Origin: a virus
Strand: one strand, 5' to 3'
Length of the DNA stretch: 64,000 nucleotides
Virus record (IMG/VR): IMGVR_UViG_3300034071_000801
Span: 47,405-111,404 of that record
The translations under genes were made by a program, and so were the position numbers. Of the stretch, positions 31,262 to 41,500 are shown in pieces. The notes under the pieces were generated by a model, which saw only the letters and a list, made by a program, of their open reading frames with translations, did not search any database and was not told the origin of the DNA. Every line of letters begins with the position of its first letter. Within the stretch, counting starts at the first letter, position 1.

Positions 31262-31357
31262 ATGGCACAATGTTCAGAATGCGGAGCTAAAGTGGGGTGT
31301 GGCTGTCAATTGACCAATGGAATGTGTGCACACTGTGCATCCAAAGTAAACAAATAA
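31262..31357 (+). CDS. Tiny Cys-rich zinc-binding protein, 31 aa
   Basis: Read directly: ATG 31262, TAA 31355-31357. Begins MAQCSECGAKVGCGCQ and ends MCAHCASKVNK: seven Cys in a CxxC...CxC...CxxC arrangement that would hold one or two zinc ions. Located 3 nt after the preceding stop within the structural operon, so it is surely translated with it. Confidence 0.65.
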   Translation: MAQCSECGAKVGCGCQLTNGMCAHCASKVNK

Positions 31358-31366
31358 ATTGTTATT

Positions 31367-31735
31367 ATGTTATCACCTAGACTAACTAATTGTCCAGAAT
31401 GTGCAAACATTCCTTCTTTACTTAAAAAAATAGATTGCAAGTTAGCAGAGCTTGGTAATAGTTTGTACAACAATGTTTCATACATGTTGAACAATCCTAT
31501 ACCTGCTGGTGATATTCTTCAATTAATAGGGTATAGAAGAATACTACAGTATAAATATATAAACCCTAATTACGTTCATAGATACTCAGTCAATATGATT
31601 GCTAGTAGAGTGATACGACTTACAGTGGGATGTGTTAGCAAATGTAATACTCCAGAACCTTGTTTAGAGGTTCCTTGTAATATTACAGTAGTACCAAATC
31701 CTACAACCACTACAACAACAACAACAATAGATTAA
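31367..31735 (+). CDS. Structural protein with C-terminal poly-Thr tail, 122 aa
   Basis: Starts MLSPRLTNCPECANIPSLLKKIDCK with a CPEC motif, then helical and beta segments (VNMIASRVIRLTVGCVSKC). It ends in PNPTTTTTTTTID. The frame stops just after the Thr tract, which looks like a truncated modular fibre protein. Role unknown. Confidence 0.65.
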   Translation: MLSPRLTNCPECANIPSLLKKIDCKLAELGNSLYNNVSYMLNNPIPAGDILQLIGYRRILQYKYINPNYVHRYSVNMIASRVIRLTVGCVSKCNTPEPCLEVPCNITVVPNPTTTTTTTTID

Positions 31736-31754
31736 ACCTTTTAAAATAAAAACT

Positions 31755-32858
31755 ATGTCCAATTGCACAAATTGTTTCAACGGATGTACAGAGATTGTCT
31801 CTGACAGATGTGTCAAATATACAGGAATAGATGTTCCTGCTTTAGGAATTCAAACAGGTGATACATTATCTTCTGTAGAACAATCACTCACTACATATCT
31901 TGTATCTGTATTAGATGGATCTGGAGTGAAGATAGATCTTACTAGTATTGATATATGCACGGTTGTACAAAAATATCTTCCTGTATGTTCAACTTGTACA
32001 GACATATCAATTGCAGATATATCAAAAGCTCTTATTCAAGCTGCTTGCGATTTACAAGAACAAATTGATGGTATTATAGTAGAACTTAATATATTAAATG
32101 CTGATTATAATATTGGATGTTTAACAGGTGTTACAGCTTCTTCAAATACACATGCTATTGTGCAAGCTGTCATAACTAAAGTTTGTTCATTAGGAGTTGA
32201 TTTAATAGCTCTTGCATTAGATCTTGATACAAACTATGTAAAGATTGCTGATCTAAATGGATATATTGCAGCTTATTTAGCTAGTATTGGAACAAGTACA
32301 AAGTATTATAATAGAATGGTTCCTTATGCTGTAGTTGAATACTACGGTGCTATAGCAGGAAACTTTGATGGTACAGGTGCTGGTCTTGTTTCAGGTAATT
32401 GGGAAAAGATATATCTTTGTAATGGATTAAATGGAACACCAGATAAAAGAGGTGTTGTAGGTGTAGGAACAACAGATGGTACTATGTTAGGAGGAGCTAT
32501 GCCTCCTCAAACTTCACCAGGTGGATTTAATCCAACATATACATTAAATAGTACAGGAAGTACAACAAATCAAACTTCACTTCTATTAACTCAAATACCT
32601 AGTCATACACACGTAGCTACAGTAACATTAACAGATCCTGGACATACACATACATATAAATATACAAATGATGTAACTAGTAGTGGACCTGCAGCAATTG
32701 AAGATGGTGTAGTTACAGATGCTACTGCTACAGGAGCAATTAATTCTAATACAACAGGTATTACAGTGACAGTAGCAAATGCTTCACAAGGTGGTGGAGG
32801 AGCTCACTCAAATGTTCAAGTTGGACGTGGATGTTATTATATTCAATACAGACCTTAA
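31755..32858 (+). CDS. Short tail fibre / collar-domain protein
   Basis: 367 aa. The N-terminal ~190 residues are Cys-rich and helical (SNCTNCFNGCTEIVSDRCVKYTG; DISKALIQAACDLQEQIDG). The C-terminal ~180 residues form a phage tail-collar domain: YYGAIAGNFD, NGTPDKRGVVGVG, LTQIPSHTHVATVT and DPGHTHTY with paired HxH motifs that bind metal ions in related fibre tips. It ends GRGCYYIQYRP. Probably a receptor-binding or baseplate-proximal fibre. Confidence 0.8.
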   Translation: MSNCTNCFNGCTEIVSDRCVKYTGIDVPALGIQTGDTLSSVEQSLTTYLVSVLDGSGVKIDLTSIDICTVVQKYLPVCSTCTDISIADISKALIQAACDLQEQIDGIIVELNILNADYNIGCLTGVTASSNTHAIVQAVITKVCSLGVDLIALALDLDTNYVKIADLNGYIAAYLASIGTSTKYYNRMVPYAVVEYYGAIAGNFDGTGAGLVSGNWEKIYLCNGLNGTPDKRGVVGVGTTDGTMLGGAMPPQTSPGGFNPTYTLNSTGSTTNQTSLLLTQIPSHTHVATVTLTDPGHTHTYKYTNDVTSSGPAAIEDGVVTDATATGAINSNTTGITVTVANASQGGGGAHSNVQVGRGCYYIQYRP

Positions 32859-32871
32859 TAAATAAATAAAA

Positions 32872-34080
32872 ATGGCATATCCATATTTACCAGTAAATCC
32901 TTGCTGTACAGATGTAGTTATAAATGATGTTTGTGGATGTAGTTCTACAATCACTAATAGTGGTTGTAATACTAATGATCCATGTTCAACACATTTAACT
33001 GCTTCTAGTACTATTGTTTATAATGGTCCTGCATTAACATGCACAACAGCTGAACCATGTGATACACTTAATGTAGTATTACAAAAGATTGATGAGATTA
33101 TATGTAATCTACTTAGTCAAATAAATTCATTAACTATTCAAGTAAATAATATTACTAATCAGTTAATAAATATTAATAGTAACATATCAACTATATATGA
33201 TACATTAGATGTATGTTGTGTTGTTACAACTACAACTACTACTACAGTAAATATACCTTGTGAAAGTTTCTTATTAACAAATACAGGAATAGACCCATTA
33301 GCTATCATTATAACTGATTGTATTACAGGATTAGAAGAAGCAATTGTTTTATTACCAGGAGATACAAATATCTGTGTTGAAACAGATAGTTCATTAATTC
33401 TTCCTGGAACAGTTATAGCTACACCAACAGGTCCTTGTAATACTACTACAACTACTACAAGTAGTTCTTCAACTACAACAACAACTACCACTTTTCCTTG
33501 TGAATGTCTTACATTTACTAATACAGATAATAGTGCAGTAGATCATAATATTTCATATAACGATTGTATTGGTGAACTTATTGATACTACAATCTCTGCA
33601 AATGAAATAATAAAAGTTTGTGGATGTTGTGGTTTTGCAGATAGCCCATTAGTAACTATATCAATAGGAGCTAATTGTATTGGTGGATTATGTCCTACCA
33701 CTACAACTACTACTACAATTGCACCTACAACAACTACTACTACTACAGCGTATAGTAACCCTTGTACATGTATGAACGTAACTATTTCTCAAACAGATTT
33801 AGATGATGCTACAGGAAATACACCTGCACCAGGAAAAGCTGATAATACAGTTTACTTAACTACTACTAAAGGTGCTGGATGTGATGGATCTGAGATAGCT
33901 GCTGAATACACTGTAGCAGGACCTACTGTTGATGGATTTTGTATAAAAACAAGTGACTTAAGTAGCATTGCATTATTCTATTATAAAAATAATGTTCCTG
34001 TATATTTCCCAGCTACAGATAGTGTATACACTATTCTATATACTACTTGTACAACATTTGGTGATTGTAATCCTGTATAA
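32872..34080 (+). CDS. Modular Cys-rich protein with poly-Thr linkers, 402 aa
   Basis: The N-terminal ~120 residues end in a coiled coil (VVLQKIDEIICNLLSQINSLTIQVNNI) and a CC motif. Small Cys-containing beta modules follow, separated by Thr/Ser tracts at ~118-125, ~187-206 and ~277-297. A final ~100-residue domain (CTCMNVTISQTDLDDATG...) ends the protein. Looks like a bead-on-string surface fibre. The N-terminal coiled-coil part is paralogous to the next gene. Confidence 0.7.
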   Translation: MAYPYLPVNPCCTDVVINDVCGCSSTITNSGCNTNDPCSTHLTASSTIVYNGPALTCTTAEPCDTLNVVLQKIDEIICNLLSQINSLTIQVNNITNQLININSNISTIYDTLDVCCVVTTTTTTTVNIPCESFLLTNTGIDPLAIIITDCITGLEEAIVLLPGDTNICVETDSSLILPGTVIATPTGPCNTTTTTTSSSSTTTTTTTFPCECLTFTNTDNSAVDHNISYNDCIGELIDTTISANEIIKVCGCCGFADSPLVTISIGANCIGGLCPTTTTTTTIAPTTTTTTTAYSNPCTCMNVTISQTDLDDATGNTPAPGKADNTVYLTTTKGAGCDGSEIAAEYTVAGPTVDGFCIKTSDLSSIALFYYKNNVPVYFPATDSVYTILYTTCTTFGDCNPV

Positions 34081-34091
34081 AATAAATAAAA

Positions 34092-34388
34092 ATGGCAAAT
34101 TGTCCTGAAATAAATAATATAACAATAATAGGAACGAGTGCTGTCATTTATGATAGTACTCCTCTTCCTTGTACAGGTGTAAATAATAATGATGATCTCA
34201 ATACTATTCTTTCTAAATTTGATGAAGTTATATGTAATGTAACATCTAGTGTATCTACACTAACAGAAGAAATTACAAATATTACAGAAGATGTAATGCT
34301 TATTGTAGAAGATTTATTAATTATAAATAATCAACTTAATATATGTTGTCCAACAACTACTACTACTTCTACAACATTAATAACTTAA
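34092..34388 (+). CDS. Truncated-looking paralogue of the preceding protein, 98 aa
   Basis: Same order as the start of the 402-aa protein: NNDDLNTILSKFDEVICN, a coiled-coil segment, LNICC, then TTTTTSTTLIT. It stops right after the Thr tract, as if downstream modules were lost or are swapped in by recombination. Probably a virion-surface component. Confidence 0.65.
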   Translation: MANCPEINNITIIGTSAVIYDSTPLPCTGVNNNDDLNTILSKFDEVICNVTSSVSTLTEEITNITEDVMLIVEDLLIINNQLNICCPTTTTTSTTLIT

Positions 34389-34398
34389 AATTAAACCA

Positions 34399-34902
34399 AT
34401 GACAGTATTAATAACATTAACAACAGCTGGAGCTGACTCAGGTCCATTTAATCTTTATTCAAATTTAGATGGGTACACCTCAGCATTTGAATCAGGAGTT
34501 TCTAAAGCTTCTTTATTAGCAGGATATGCTTCTGCATTAGTTCCTGATTACACAACTACTATAAGAATTAAATCAAATGGTAATTGTGTTAATTATATTG
34601 ACATTAACTTATATGGTACAACTACTACCACTACAACTTCTTCCCCTTTCTATCGTTGTATTAGATTAGATGGATGTGATGGATTTGGCTATAGAGATGT
34701 AGTTTATAATGCTTTATTTGAAACAGTTGGTCAAGTGTTCCAATATTATATATATACTGATCCAAGTGTTCTTCATTGTGGTACAGTTATAGATAATAAT
34801 GTAACATCAATTGCAGATTCATCTATTGTAAATATTACTCCAACTACTTGTGGTAATACAACTTATTGTGAGATTCCAAATCCAACTCCAAGTTTACCGT
34901 AA
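34399..34902 (+). CDS. Two-module surface protein with poly-Thr linker, 167 aa
   Basis: Module 1 (residues 1-72) contains TTAGADSGPFNLYSN, a SKASLLAGY segment and IRIKSNGNCVNYIDINL. A close relative forms the N-terminus of the protein at 43701. A TTTTTTTSS linker leads to a second Cys-containing module (YRCIRLDGCDGFGYRDVVYN). Ends the transcription unit before a double terminator. Likely adhesin-like. Confidence 0.65.
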   Translation: MTVLITLTTAGADSGPFNLYSNLDGYTSAFESGVSKASLLAGYASALVPDYTTTIRIKSNGNCVNYIDINLYGTTTTTTTSSPFYRCIRLDGCDGFGYRDVVYNALFETVGQVFQYYIYTDPSVLHCGTVIDNNVTSIADSSIVNITPTTCGNTTYCEIPNPTPSLP

Positions 34903-34912
34903 CTTAATAAAA

Positions 34913-34970
34913 AACCTTAGTTTGTTGGTTTTCTAAGGTTTCTCCCTGGGCATTTGTCTGGGGAGTTTTT
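34913..34970 (+). terminator. Tandem terminators after the adhesin-like cluster
   Basis: First hairpin AACCTTAG/CTAAGGTT (34913-34940) followed by TTTCT. Second hairpin CTCCC/GGGAG (34942-34965) followed by TTTTTATTTT. The second is a strong Rho-independent terminator. Confidence 0.8.
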
Positions 34971-34975
34971 ATTTT

Positions 34976-35052
34976 ATAACTAATTTAGTTATAAAGAATT
35001 ACAGCTCTAACTAAAATTATTTGGAATATATAAAAACTATTGTTTATCTTTA
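34976..35052 (+). promoter_or_regulatory. Host-type promoter with upstream element
   Basis: TTTG (35020-35023), 21 nt, TATCTTTA (35045-35052) fits the Bacteroidota promoter. A 27-nt element at 34976-35002 (contains ATAACTAATTT and ATAAAGAATTAC) lies 17 nt upstream of TTTG. The same element, 25 of 27 identical and at the same spacing, precedes the promoter at 50887. Confidence 0.7.
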
Positions 35053-35080
35053 CGATATTTTTTAACTAATATGAATACAT

Positions 35081-36313
35081 ATGTCTGAAAATCAAAGCTT
35101 GTTACATAGATTAGAAGAGTTATTAAGGCAAAAGAAAAGTAAAAAGTTCTATGCAGAGAAACTAGGAATAAGTGAATTTGAAGTGAATGATCTTCTAAAA
35201 GAGCTGAGAGAAAAAGATGATGTTGATGATATGCTTGTAGGAATTGCTACTAAATTCATGGAAGAATCTAGAAAAGTGAATGTTGAAAAAGGAACAATAG
35301 AAAGTACTGTCACTAGTGCATTCGAACCTAAAGATGATCTTGAGTTAGCTAAGCTACATAAGATAAACCTAGATAAATACGTCATTACCAATTATTGGTC
35401 TAAGATGTTACCAAGTGGAAGTTTTACTTCCTCAGTCTTTTCAAAAAGAAAAGAAGCAAAAGATTACTCTCCTGAAGACTTTGCTAAGTTTTTAGAAAAC
35501 TACAAACCAACTAATGTATCAATCATCAAAGAAGATCGTACTACTGATAAAGATTATGTAGACGTAGAAATATCTTTATCTGATTTTCATTTAGCTAAAA
35601 GATGTGTAGATGGTGATAATGATCCAAAGACAAGAGCTTTAAGATATTTCAATGTGGCTCAATCTTTGATCTGTAAAGTGAAAGCTAATTACAATATAAA
35701 TACTGTTGTACTTCCTATATCAAATGATTTCTTCCATACTGATAACTACCAACACCAAACTACACAGGGTACACCACAAGATACTATAATGGATTACCAT
35801 TCAGAGTATGAATTAGGGTTTTCTGTTCTTGTAGATACAATTAATATGTTGAGACAGTATGCTAGCGATGTAACTGTTGTACTTGTACAAGGTAATCATG
35901 ATAGAACTAAATCCTTTTACTTAGCACATGCATTAGATGTATATTTTCAAGATGCTATGGATGTAGATTTTATCAGAGAACATTCAGTTATCAAAGCTAA
36001 GGTGTTAGGTAATACATTTATTGGATGGCACCATGGTAATTGTAAATTAGATGATCTTCCTTTATTGTTTGCTACACATCCTGAATATAGTCATTTCTTT
36101 GGTAATGCTAAATACAGAGAGATACACACAGGAGATAAACATCACTACATGGCTAAAGAAGTCAAAGGTGTAAGAATACAACAAATGCCTAGCTTGTCTG
36201 GTACAGACAGATGGCACTTAGATAATAATTACGTACACTCAGTACGTGCAGCTCTTGCTCTAGTTTATGATTATAAGCTAGGTAAAATAGCAGAGTTCGA
36301 AACTCGAATATAA
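35081..36313 (+). CDS. Calcineurin-like metallophosphoesterase
   Basis: 410 aa. The N-terminal ~45 residues look like an HTH (KKSKKFYAEKLGISEFEVNDLLKEL). The catalytic domain shows SDFHLAKR (D-x-H, ~186), SNDFFHTDN in place of GDxxD, GNHDRTKS (~289), GWHHGN and HTGDKHH as the final metal-binding motif. A nuclease or phosphodiesterase activity, possibly in DNA processing, would fit. It starts the transcription unit that includes the ring and muzzle genes, an unusual place for an enzyme. Confidence 0.8.
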   Translation: MSENQSLLHRLEELLRQKKSKKFYAEKLGISEFEVNDLLKELREKDDVDDMLVGIATKFMEESRKVNVEKGTIESTVTSAFEPKDDLELAKLHKINLDKYVITNYWSKMLPSGSFTSSVFSKRKEAKDYSPEDFAKFLENYKPTNVSIIKEDRTTDKDYVDVEISLSDFHLAKRCVDGDNDPKTRALRYFNVAQSLICKVKANYNINTVVLPISNDFFHTDNYQHQTTQGTPQDTIMDYHSEYELGFSVLVDTINMLRQYASDVTVVLVQGNHDRTKSFYLAHALDVYFQDAMDVDFIREHSVIKAKVLGNTFIGWHHGNCKLDDLPLLFATHPEYSHFFGNAKYREIHTGDKHHYMAKEVKGVRIQQMPSLSGTDRWHLDNNYVHSVRAALALVYDYKLGKIAEFETRI

Positions 36314-36315
36314 TT

Positions 36316-37044
36316 ATGGCAACATTAAGAAAATTAGTATCAGATGTTAGAAGTGTCCACAAGATACTTTCTACAGATAGTCTTATTACAGATAGAGCAA
36401 TTGCTTCTGAGATAAGAAACAACTCCTTGTTATTAATCAAGAGAGAAACCAATCTTAGAAAGCTTTGGGCTACTGATACACTATTTACCACTATCCCTTG
36501 TTTAGAGATGATAGAAGTATCTATTTCTGAATGTTGTGATTATGTTGATCCTTGTTCTATAGCTAGAACTAAATTTAAACTCCCACGTATATCAGAAGGT
36601 AATTACCAATATGTTATTCAAGGAGTTTATTCTATTAATGCCATGAGTGGTAAAGGAAAGAAGTTAAAAGAAATAACTGTCAATCGATATATAAATCTGT
36701 TAACTCTTCCTGTAATTAAGAATCAAGAATACTTCTGGATATCTAATGGATATCTATATGTAAACAATCCTTTACTTAAAGCAATTAGATTTGTAGCTTT
36801 CTTTGAAGAAGATGTAACTAATGATATCATGTATCCTGAATGTGGATGTGGTACACCAGAATACACCACTGATGAGATATGTAAGAATCCTTTAGATAAA
36901 GAATTTGCTCTTCCTGGATACTTAGAACAACAAGTGTTACAACTTACCTCACAGAAACTATTATCTACTTATTTTAATATTAAAACAGATACTAGTCAAG
37001 AAGGAATAGATGGTCAAGCTCCTAACTCAAAACCAACTAATTAA
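36316..37044 (+). CDS. Head-tail connector / ring protein, crAss-like
   Basis: 242 aa. Begins MATLRKLVSDVRSVHKILSTDSLITDRAIASEIRNNSLLLIKRETN-type sequence; NLRKLWATDTLFTTIPCLEM is a recurrent segment in crAss-like structural proteins as I recall. Beta-rich C-terminal half with CGCGTPEY. Probably part of the ring stack below the portal. Confidence 0.7.
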   Translation: MATLRKLVSDVRSVHKILSTDSLITDRAIASEIRNNSLLLIKRETNLRKLWATDTLFTTIPCLEMIEVSISECCDYVDPCSIARTKFKLPRISEGNYQYVIQGVYSINAMSGKGKKLKEITVNRYINLLTLPVIKNQEYFWISNGYLYVNNPLLKAIRFVAFFEEDVTNDIMYPECGCGTPEYTTDEICKNPLDKEFALPGYLEQQVLQLTSQKLLSTYFNIKTDTSQEGIDGQAPNSKPTN

Positions 37045-37523
37045 TGAGGACAAAGGTTGATTGGAGAAGCTCTAGTAAAGATAACTATAATCAGTTTTGC
37101 AAAAAACATCAATCTGTAAAATTAACTTTTGATGAATGGAGGAATATATTATACACCTACAATGAATCATTTAAAGAATATATTTTAGAGACTGGTGAGA
37201 AAGCAAAGCTTCCTTATGGATTTGGAGAATTCTCTATCAACAAGAAGAAAAGAAAAAGATTAAAAAATAACATAGATGGTAAAGAATTCATTAATCTACC
37301 AATCGATTGGCAAAAAACTAAAGAGAAAGGAAAAGTTATTTATAACTTTAATTATCATACGGAAGGTTATTTTTTTGGTTGGATGTGGTTTAAACCCACA
37401 GCACGTTTTAAAAATTCTGACTTTTGGTATTTCAAACCTTCTAGGTTAACATCAAGACTTCTATCACACTACTTAAAGACCAACGACAAGTATCAACACA
37501 TCTATAATGAATGGAAAAAATAA
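37044..37523 (+). CDS. Conserved basic protein, 159 aa
   Basis: Basic and aromatic (DWRSSSKDNYNQFCKKH; FSINKKKRKRLKNN; YHTEGYFFGWMWFKP). ATG overlaps the upstream stop (TAATG). A similar basic protein sits among crAss-like connector genes. A DNA- or RNA-contacting virion or assembly role is possible; not established. Confidence 0.7.
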   Translation: MRTKVDWRSSSKDNYNQFCKKHQSVKLTFDEWRNILYTYNESFKEYILETGEKAKLPYGFGEFSINKKKRKRLKNNIDGKEFINLPIDWQKTKEKGKVIYNFNYHTEGYFFGWMWFKPTARFKNSDFWYFKPSRLTSRLLSHYLKTNDKYQHIYNEWKK

Positions 37524-37526
37524 ATT

Positions 37527-38501
37527 ATGTCGTACTACTATAAATATGCTTTCATAAGCCCAGAACCTGTCTACTCAACTGTTAAAGAAGAATTAAAATC
37601 TTATTTTGATACAGGTGCTGTAGATGATCTTTTATTTCCTACTTACTTAGACAAAGCTCTAAAGAAGTTAGGAAGAACTACTTATGTGATTACTGATGAA
37701 GTTTTATTTGTTGAAGACTTCCAAGCAAGACTTCCTGATAACTTTTATGCTGTTAGAGAAGCTTGGATGACTACAGAGGTGGCTGGATTCCCTTATCAAT
37801 CAGCTAATTCATTTTATTCACAAGCAGCTTCAGCTACTACAATTCAAGTGGCACCATTAACTATTGGAGGAACTCCTTGTAATAAACCTGGATGTCAAAC
37901 ACCACAATGTGATGGTACATGTATGCCTGTACTTGTACAAGCTGTATATAAGACAAACAATAGTGTAGCCAGAGGATTTACTCATGACTATTTACTTAAG
38001 CCTGGAAACATCTCTGCAAGACAAAACTGTGGAGTGGAATATACAAACAATTGGGAATTCTATTCAGAAGCTCCACCTATTCATCAATTCACTCCTGGCT
38101 CTGCTAGTTATGATTCATTTGATATACGAGATAATAAGTTTGTAACCAATTTTAGAAATGGTGTAGTACATTTAATATTTTATGCTACAGAGTATGATGA
38201 GATAGGAAATCAATTAATTCCTGATAATTATCGTATAAGAGAATATGTAGAAGCATTCCTTAAGTTTAAGATATTTGAGACTCTTACTAATCAAACTAAT
38301 GATGAAACTTTTAATCAGTTACAGCAGAAGTTGATGTATCATAAACAAGCATATGAAGAAGCTTTCATCATGGCTAGTATTGAAATTAAGAAACAAACTC
38401 CTTGGGAGAAACAAAGAAGAATCAAAAATGATCTTAATAGATTTAATATGTATGAACTTCCTAACAGAACTAATAGAGCTGGAAGAAGACGTAATAATTA
38501 A
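37527..38501 (+). CDS. Ring/tail-tube type structural protein, 324 aa
   Basis: Begins MSYYYKYAFISPEPVYSTVKEEL, with DFQARLPDNFYAVREAWMTTEV, a Cys-rich insertion (CNKPGCQTPQCDGTCMP), a beta region, and a long basic C-terminal helix (KKQTPWEKQRRIKNDLNRFNM). Sits between ring and muzzle genes, where crAss-like phages encode tail-tube or ring proteins. Confidence 0.7.
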   Translation: MSYYYKYAFISPEPVYSTVKEELKSYFDTGAVDDLLFPTYLDKALKKLGRTTYVITDEVLFVEDFQARLPDNFYAVREAWMTTEVAGFPYQSANSFYSQAASATTIQVAPLTIGGTPCNKPGCQTPQCDGTCMPVLVQAVYKTNNSVARGFTHDYLLKPGNISARQNCGVEYTNNWEFYSEAPPIHQFTPGSASYDSFDIRDNKFVTNFRNGVVHLIFYATEYDEIGNQLIPDNYRIREYVEAFLKFKIFETLTNQTNDETFNQLQQKLMYHKQAYEEAFIMASIEIKKQTPWEKQRRIKNDLNRFNMYELPNRTNRAGRRRNN

Positions 38502-38506
38502 TAATT

Positions 38507-41500
38507 ATGGCAGAAGAGCAACAACAAGGTAATATTAGACAAGAGTATAATAATGGTACTGTTGGTTTAAATATGGATCAAACTTTGAACCAGATTAAAC
38601 CAGGTACATTAACTTATGCCTTAAATGCTGCTTTAGAAAACTTTGATTCTAGTTCTGTTAATTATCAGAATGAACAAGGTAATGAATTATGTGTTACATT
38701 TCCTAAAGGATATATATTAATTGGTACACATTTTATTAATGAGCAAAACAAACATATATTCTACATAACCAATCCTGATACAAATGGTAGTCAGATTGGA
38801 TATATGGATAACAATGATTGTATCTATCATATATTAGTTAGTGCATCATGTCTTAACTTCAACATCAATAATCCTATACATAAAACTGTACATAAGATTA
38901 CAAATTGTACAACAGAGATATATTGGACAGATGGATTAAATCCAAGAAGATATTTAGATATTAATAATATACCAAAACTATTACAAATAGGTAGTACGCT
39001 TTGTGATCCAATATACACTGATGAGTTAGATTGTAATCAACTTAAATTACAACCAAACTTTAGTATTCCACAAATTGCTGTAACAGATATTACTACAGGA
39101 GGAGAACTTGTTGCTGGTACATACCAATTTGCTGCTCAGTATTCTGATGCTTCTGGTAATCCTTATACATCATATTATTCTGTTACTAATCCTACACCTA
39201 TTGCAGATCCTTTCATAACAACAGTTAATTATAATTATACTGTTGGAAAATCTATTGTTCTTAGTCTATCTGAATTAGATATATCAGGACAATATCAATA
39301 TTTCAATTTAGCTGTTATTAAAACAGTTAATGGAATAACTTCTGTAGAATTAGTAGGAACATATTTTATTGAACAAGCTAATGATCAAATTACTTATACA
39401 GGTCAAAATAAAACTCAGATAAGATTAACTATCAATGATATATTTGAGAAGTTTCCTTACTACGATATAGCACAAGATCTTACATCTGTACAAGATATTC
39501 TTGTATGGGATAATCTTACATCCATAGATAGAATTAACTATCAAAGTATTGCTTCTGGTATAAATCTATTATGGGAAACATATAAGATTCCTGCTAATGA
39601 AAACTATGCTGATGAATTAAATGCTACAAACTTACGTGGATATCTACGTGATGAAGTGTATGCTATTGAAATTGTATTCTTATTAAAAAATGGAAAGCAA
39701 ACAGATGGGTTTCATATTCCTGGAAGAGTAAAAGGAATTATTGAAAACACAACTCCAGATGTAGTTGATACAGATCCTGATTTCATTGGGCAACCAGAAC
39801 CAGGTACAAACTATAGTCCTTATTGGAAAATATATAATACAGCAAGTGTTCTTGGTACTGCTCCAGAATATTCACCAGATCCTACATACAAAGGACCATA
39901 TCAATTTGGTGAATTTGCTTATTGGGAATCTACAGATGAATATCCTTGTAATGTAGATGTATGGGGTGATCTCGCTGGTCAACCAATTAGACATCATAAG
40001 TTTCCAGATATCCTTGTTAGTCCAATGTTTGAATCAAAACTATTCTCTAGTCCTGGAGCAATGGTAATGGGTAATGATGCTGTATTCCCTATTGGAATCA
40101 AAATAAATAATGATGAGATAAAAAGTCTTATCAGTGTATCTAATCTAACTACTGAACAAAAAGATGATATAGTTGGATACAAAATAGTAAGAGGAGATAG
40201 AGGAACAAATAAATCTATTGTAGCAAAAGGTATATTAAGAAATGTAGGAACATATGAAAGAGAAAAACAACAATATTTCTATCCAAACTATCCATACAAT
40301 GATCTTCATCAAGATCCTTTCTTAAATCAAACTAATAATGCTTGGACACAATTGTGTGAGCCATTTGTTGTAACTATAACATTCTTAGATTCAGATCCTA
40401 ATGGAGGACCTAGTTATGCAGAAATAGAATACACTAGTTGTAACAATGATAAAATAACAACAGAGAAATTATATAATGTAGGAACTTATCCAATTTGTGC
40501 TATAACCAAACCTATTATCAAAGCTGGTAAAGGTACTTCTGCATATGGTAATTATGAGATATGGAGAATTGCTTCTACTGGTAATGCTTTTCAATTTTGT
40601 GCTGGATGGAAAGCTCAATGGACAGATGAGTTTGGAGAGATAAAAGAAGAATGGGTAGAAGGTTGGCCAACTAATTCTAGTTATACAATTCATGTAAAAC
40701 TTGGAACAGAACCTATATGTATTGATAATTGTGATTCATGTGGACAAAGACGTGATTTTATAGAAATTGTAAATGCTACAAATCAATGTAAGGTACCTAT
40801 ACCACAACCTCCAATATCAGATAATGATTCATACAGACAAATATTTAATTCACCTGAAACATCTTTTGGACAACCATTCTTAGGAGCTATTCTTAAATTA
40901 GAGAATGTAATATTTGGTGGAGGTAAAGGACATTTTGTTCAAGTGAAAGGTAATGCAAAATATAAACTTCTTACAAAAGAAGCACAAGAAGATGCACTTA
41001 AATCTGCACAAGAAGTTGGATCTTTAAGTGTAGGATTTAATGCTACAGCAATGTTTACTGTATACCAAGCATATTTAACAATATATGTAAATGGTATTAC
41101 AAGAAGAAACTATGCTCAATCATTTAACTCTATAGCTGATTATAACTATTCAGAATCTATTCCTAATGATCTTGGTGTTAAACAAAGAAACTTAGATATA
41201 AAAAGATATTTAATTCCTGGAGTTGAATCTGTAGGAGATATACATCCTGTTAATAATTATAGAAGAGAATCTTCAGTTTATTTAAGAACATCACTTTTTA
41301 GAGAAGATGGTGTTACACCAGTACCAGCAATACCATTTCCTAGTAATAGTCCTAATATGCTTATAGGAGGATCTCCTAAAATTACAGATTATTCAAGATT
41401 TACTATTGGAAGTACAACAGCATGTTCTTCTCCTGAGAAAGAACAAGACTTACGTGCAGTTTCTTATTATGCTTCATTAAAAAATCAATTTGTAAATCAA

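Noticed and set aside
33159-33491. Antisense Val-rich frame opposite the Thr tracts
   Set aside because: It is the mirror of poly-Thr codons (ACA/ACT read as TGT/AGT/GTT), a typical shadow frame.
33220-33760. Short repeats resembling a CRISPR or microsatellite
   Set aside because: The repeats are in-frame Thr codons inside a protein, with no constant repeat/spacer structure.
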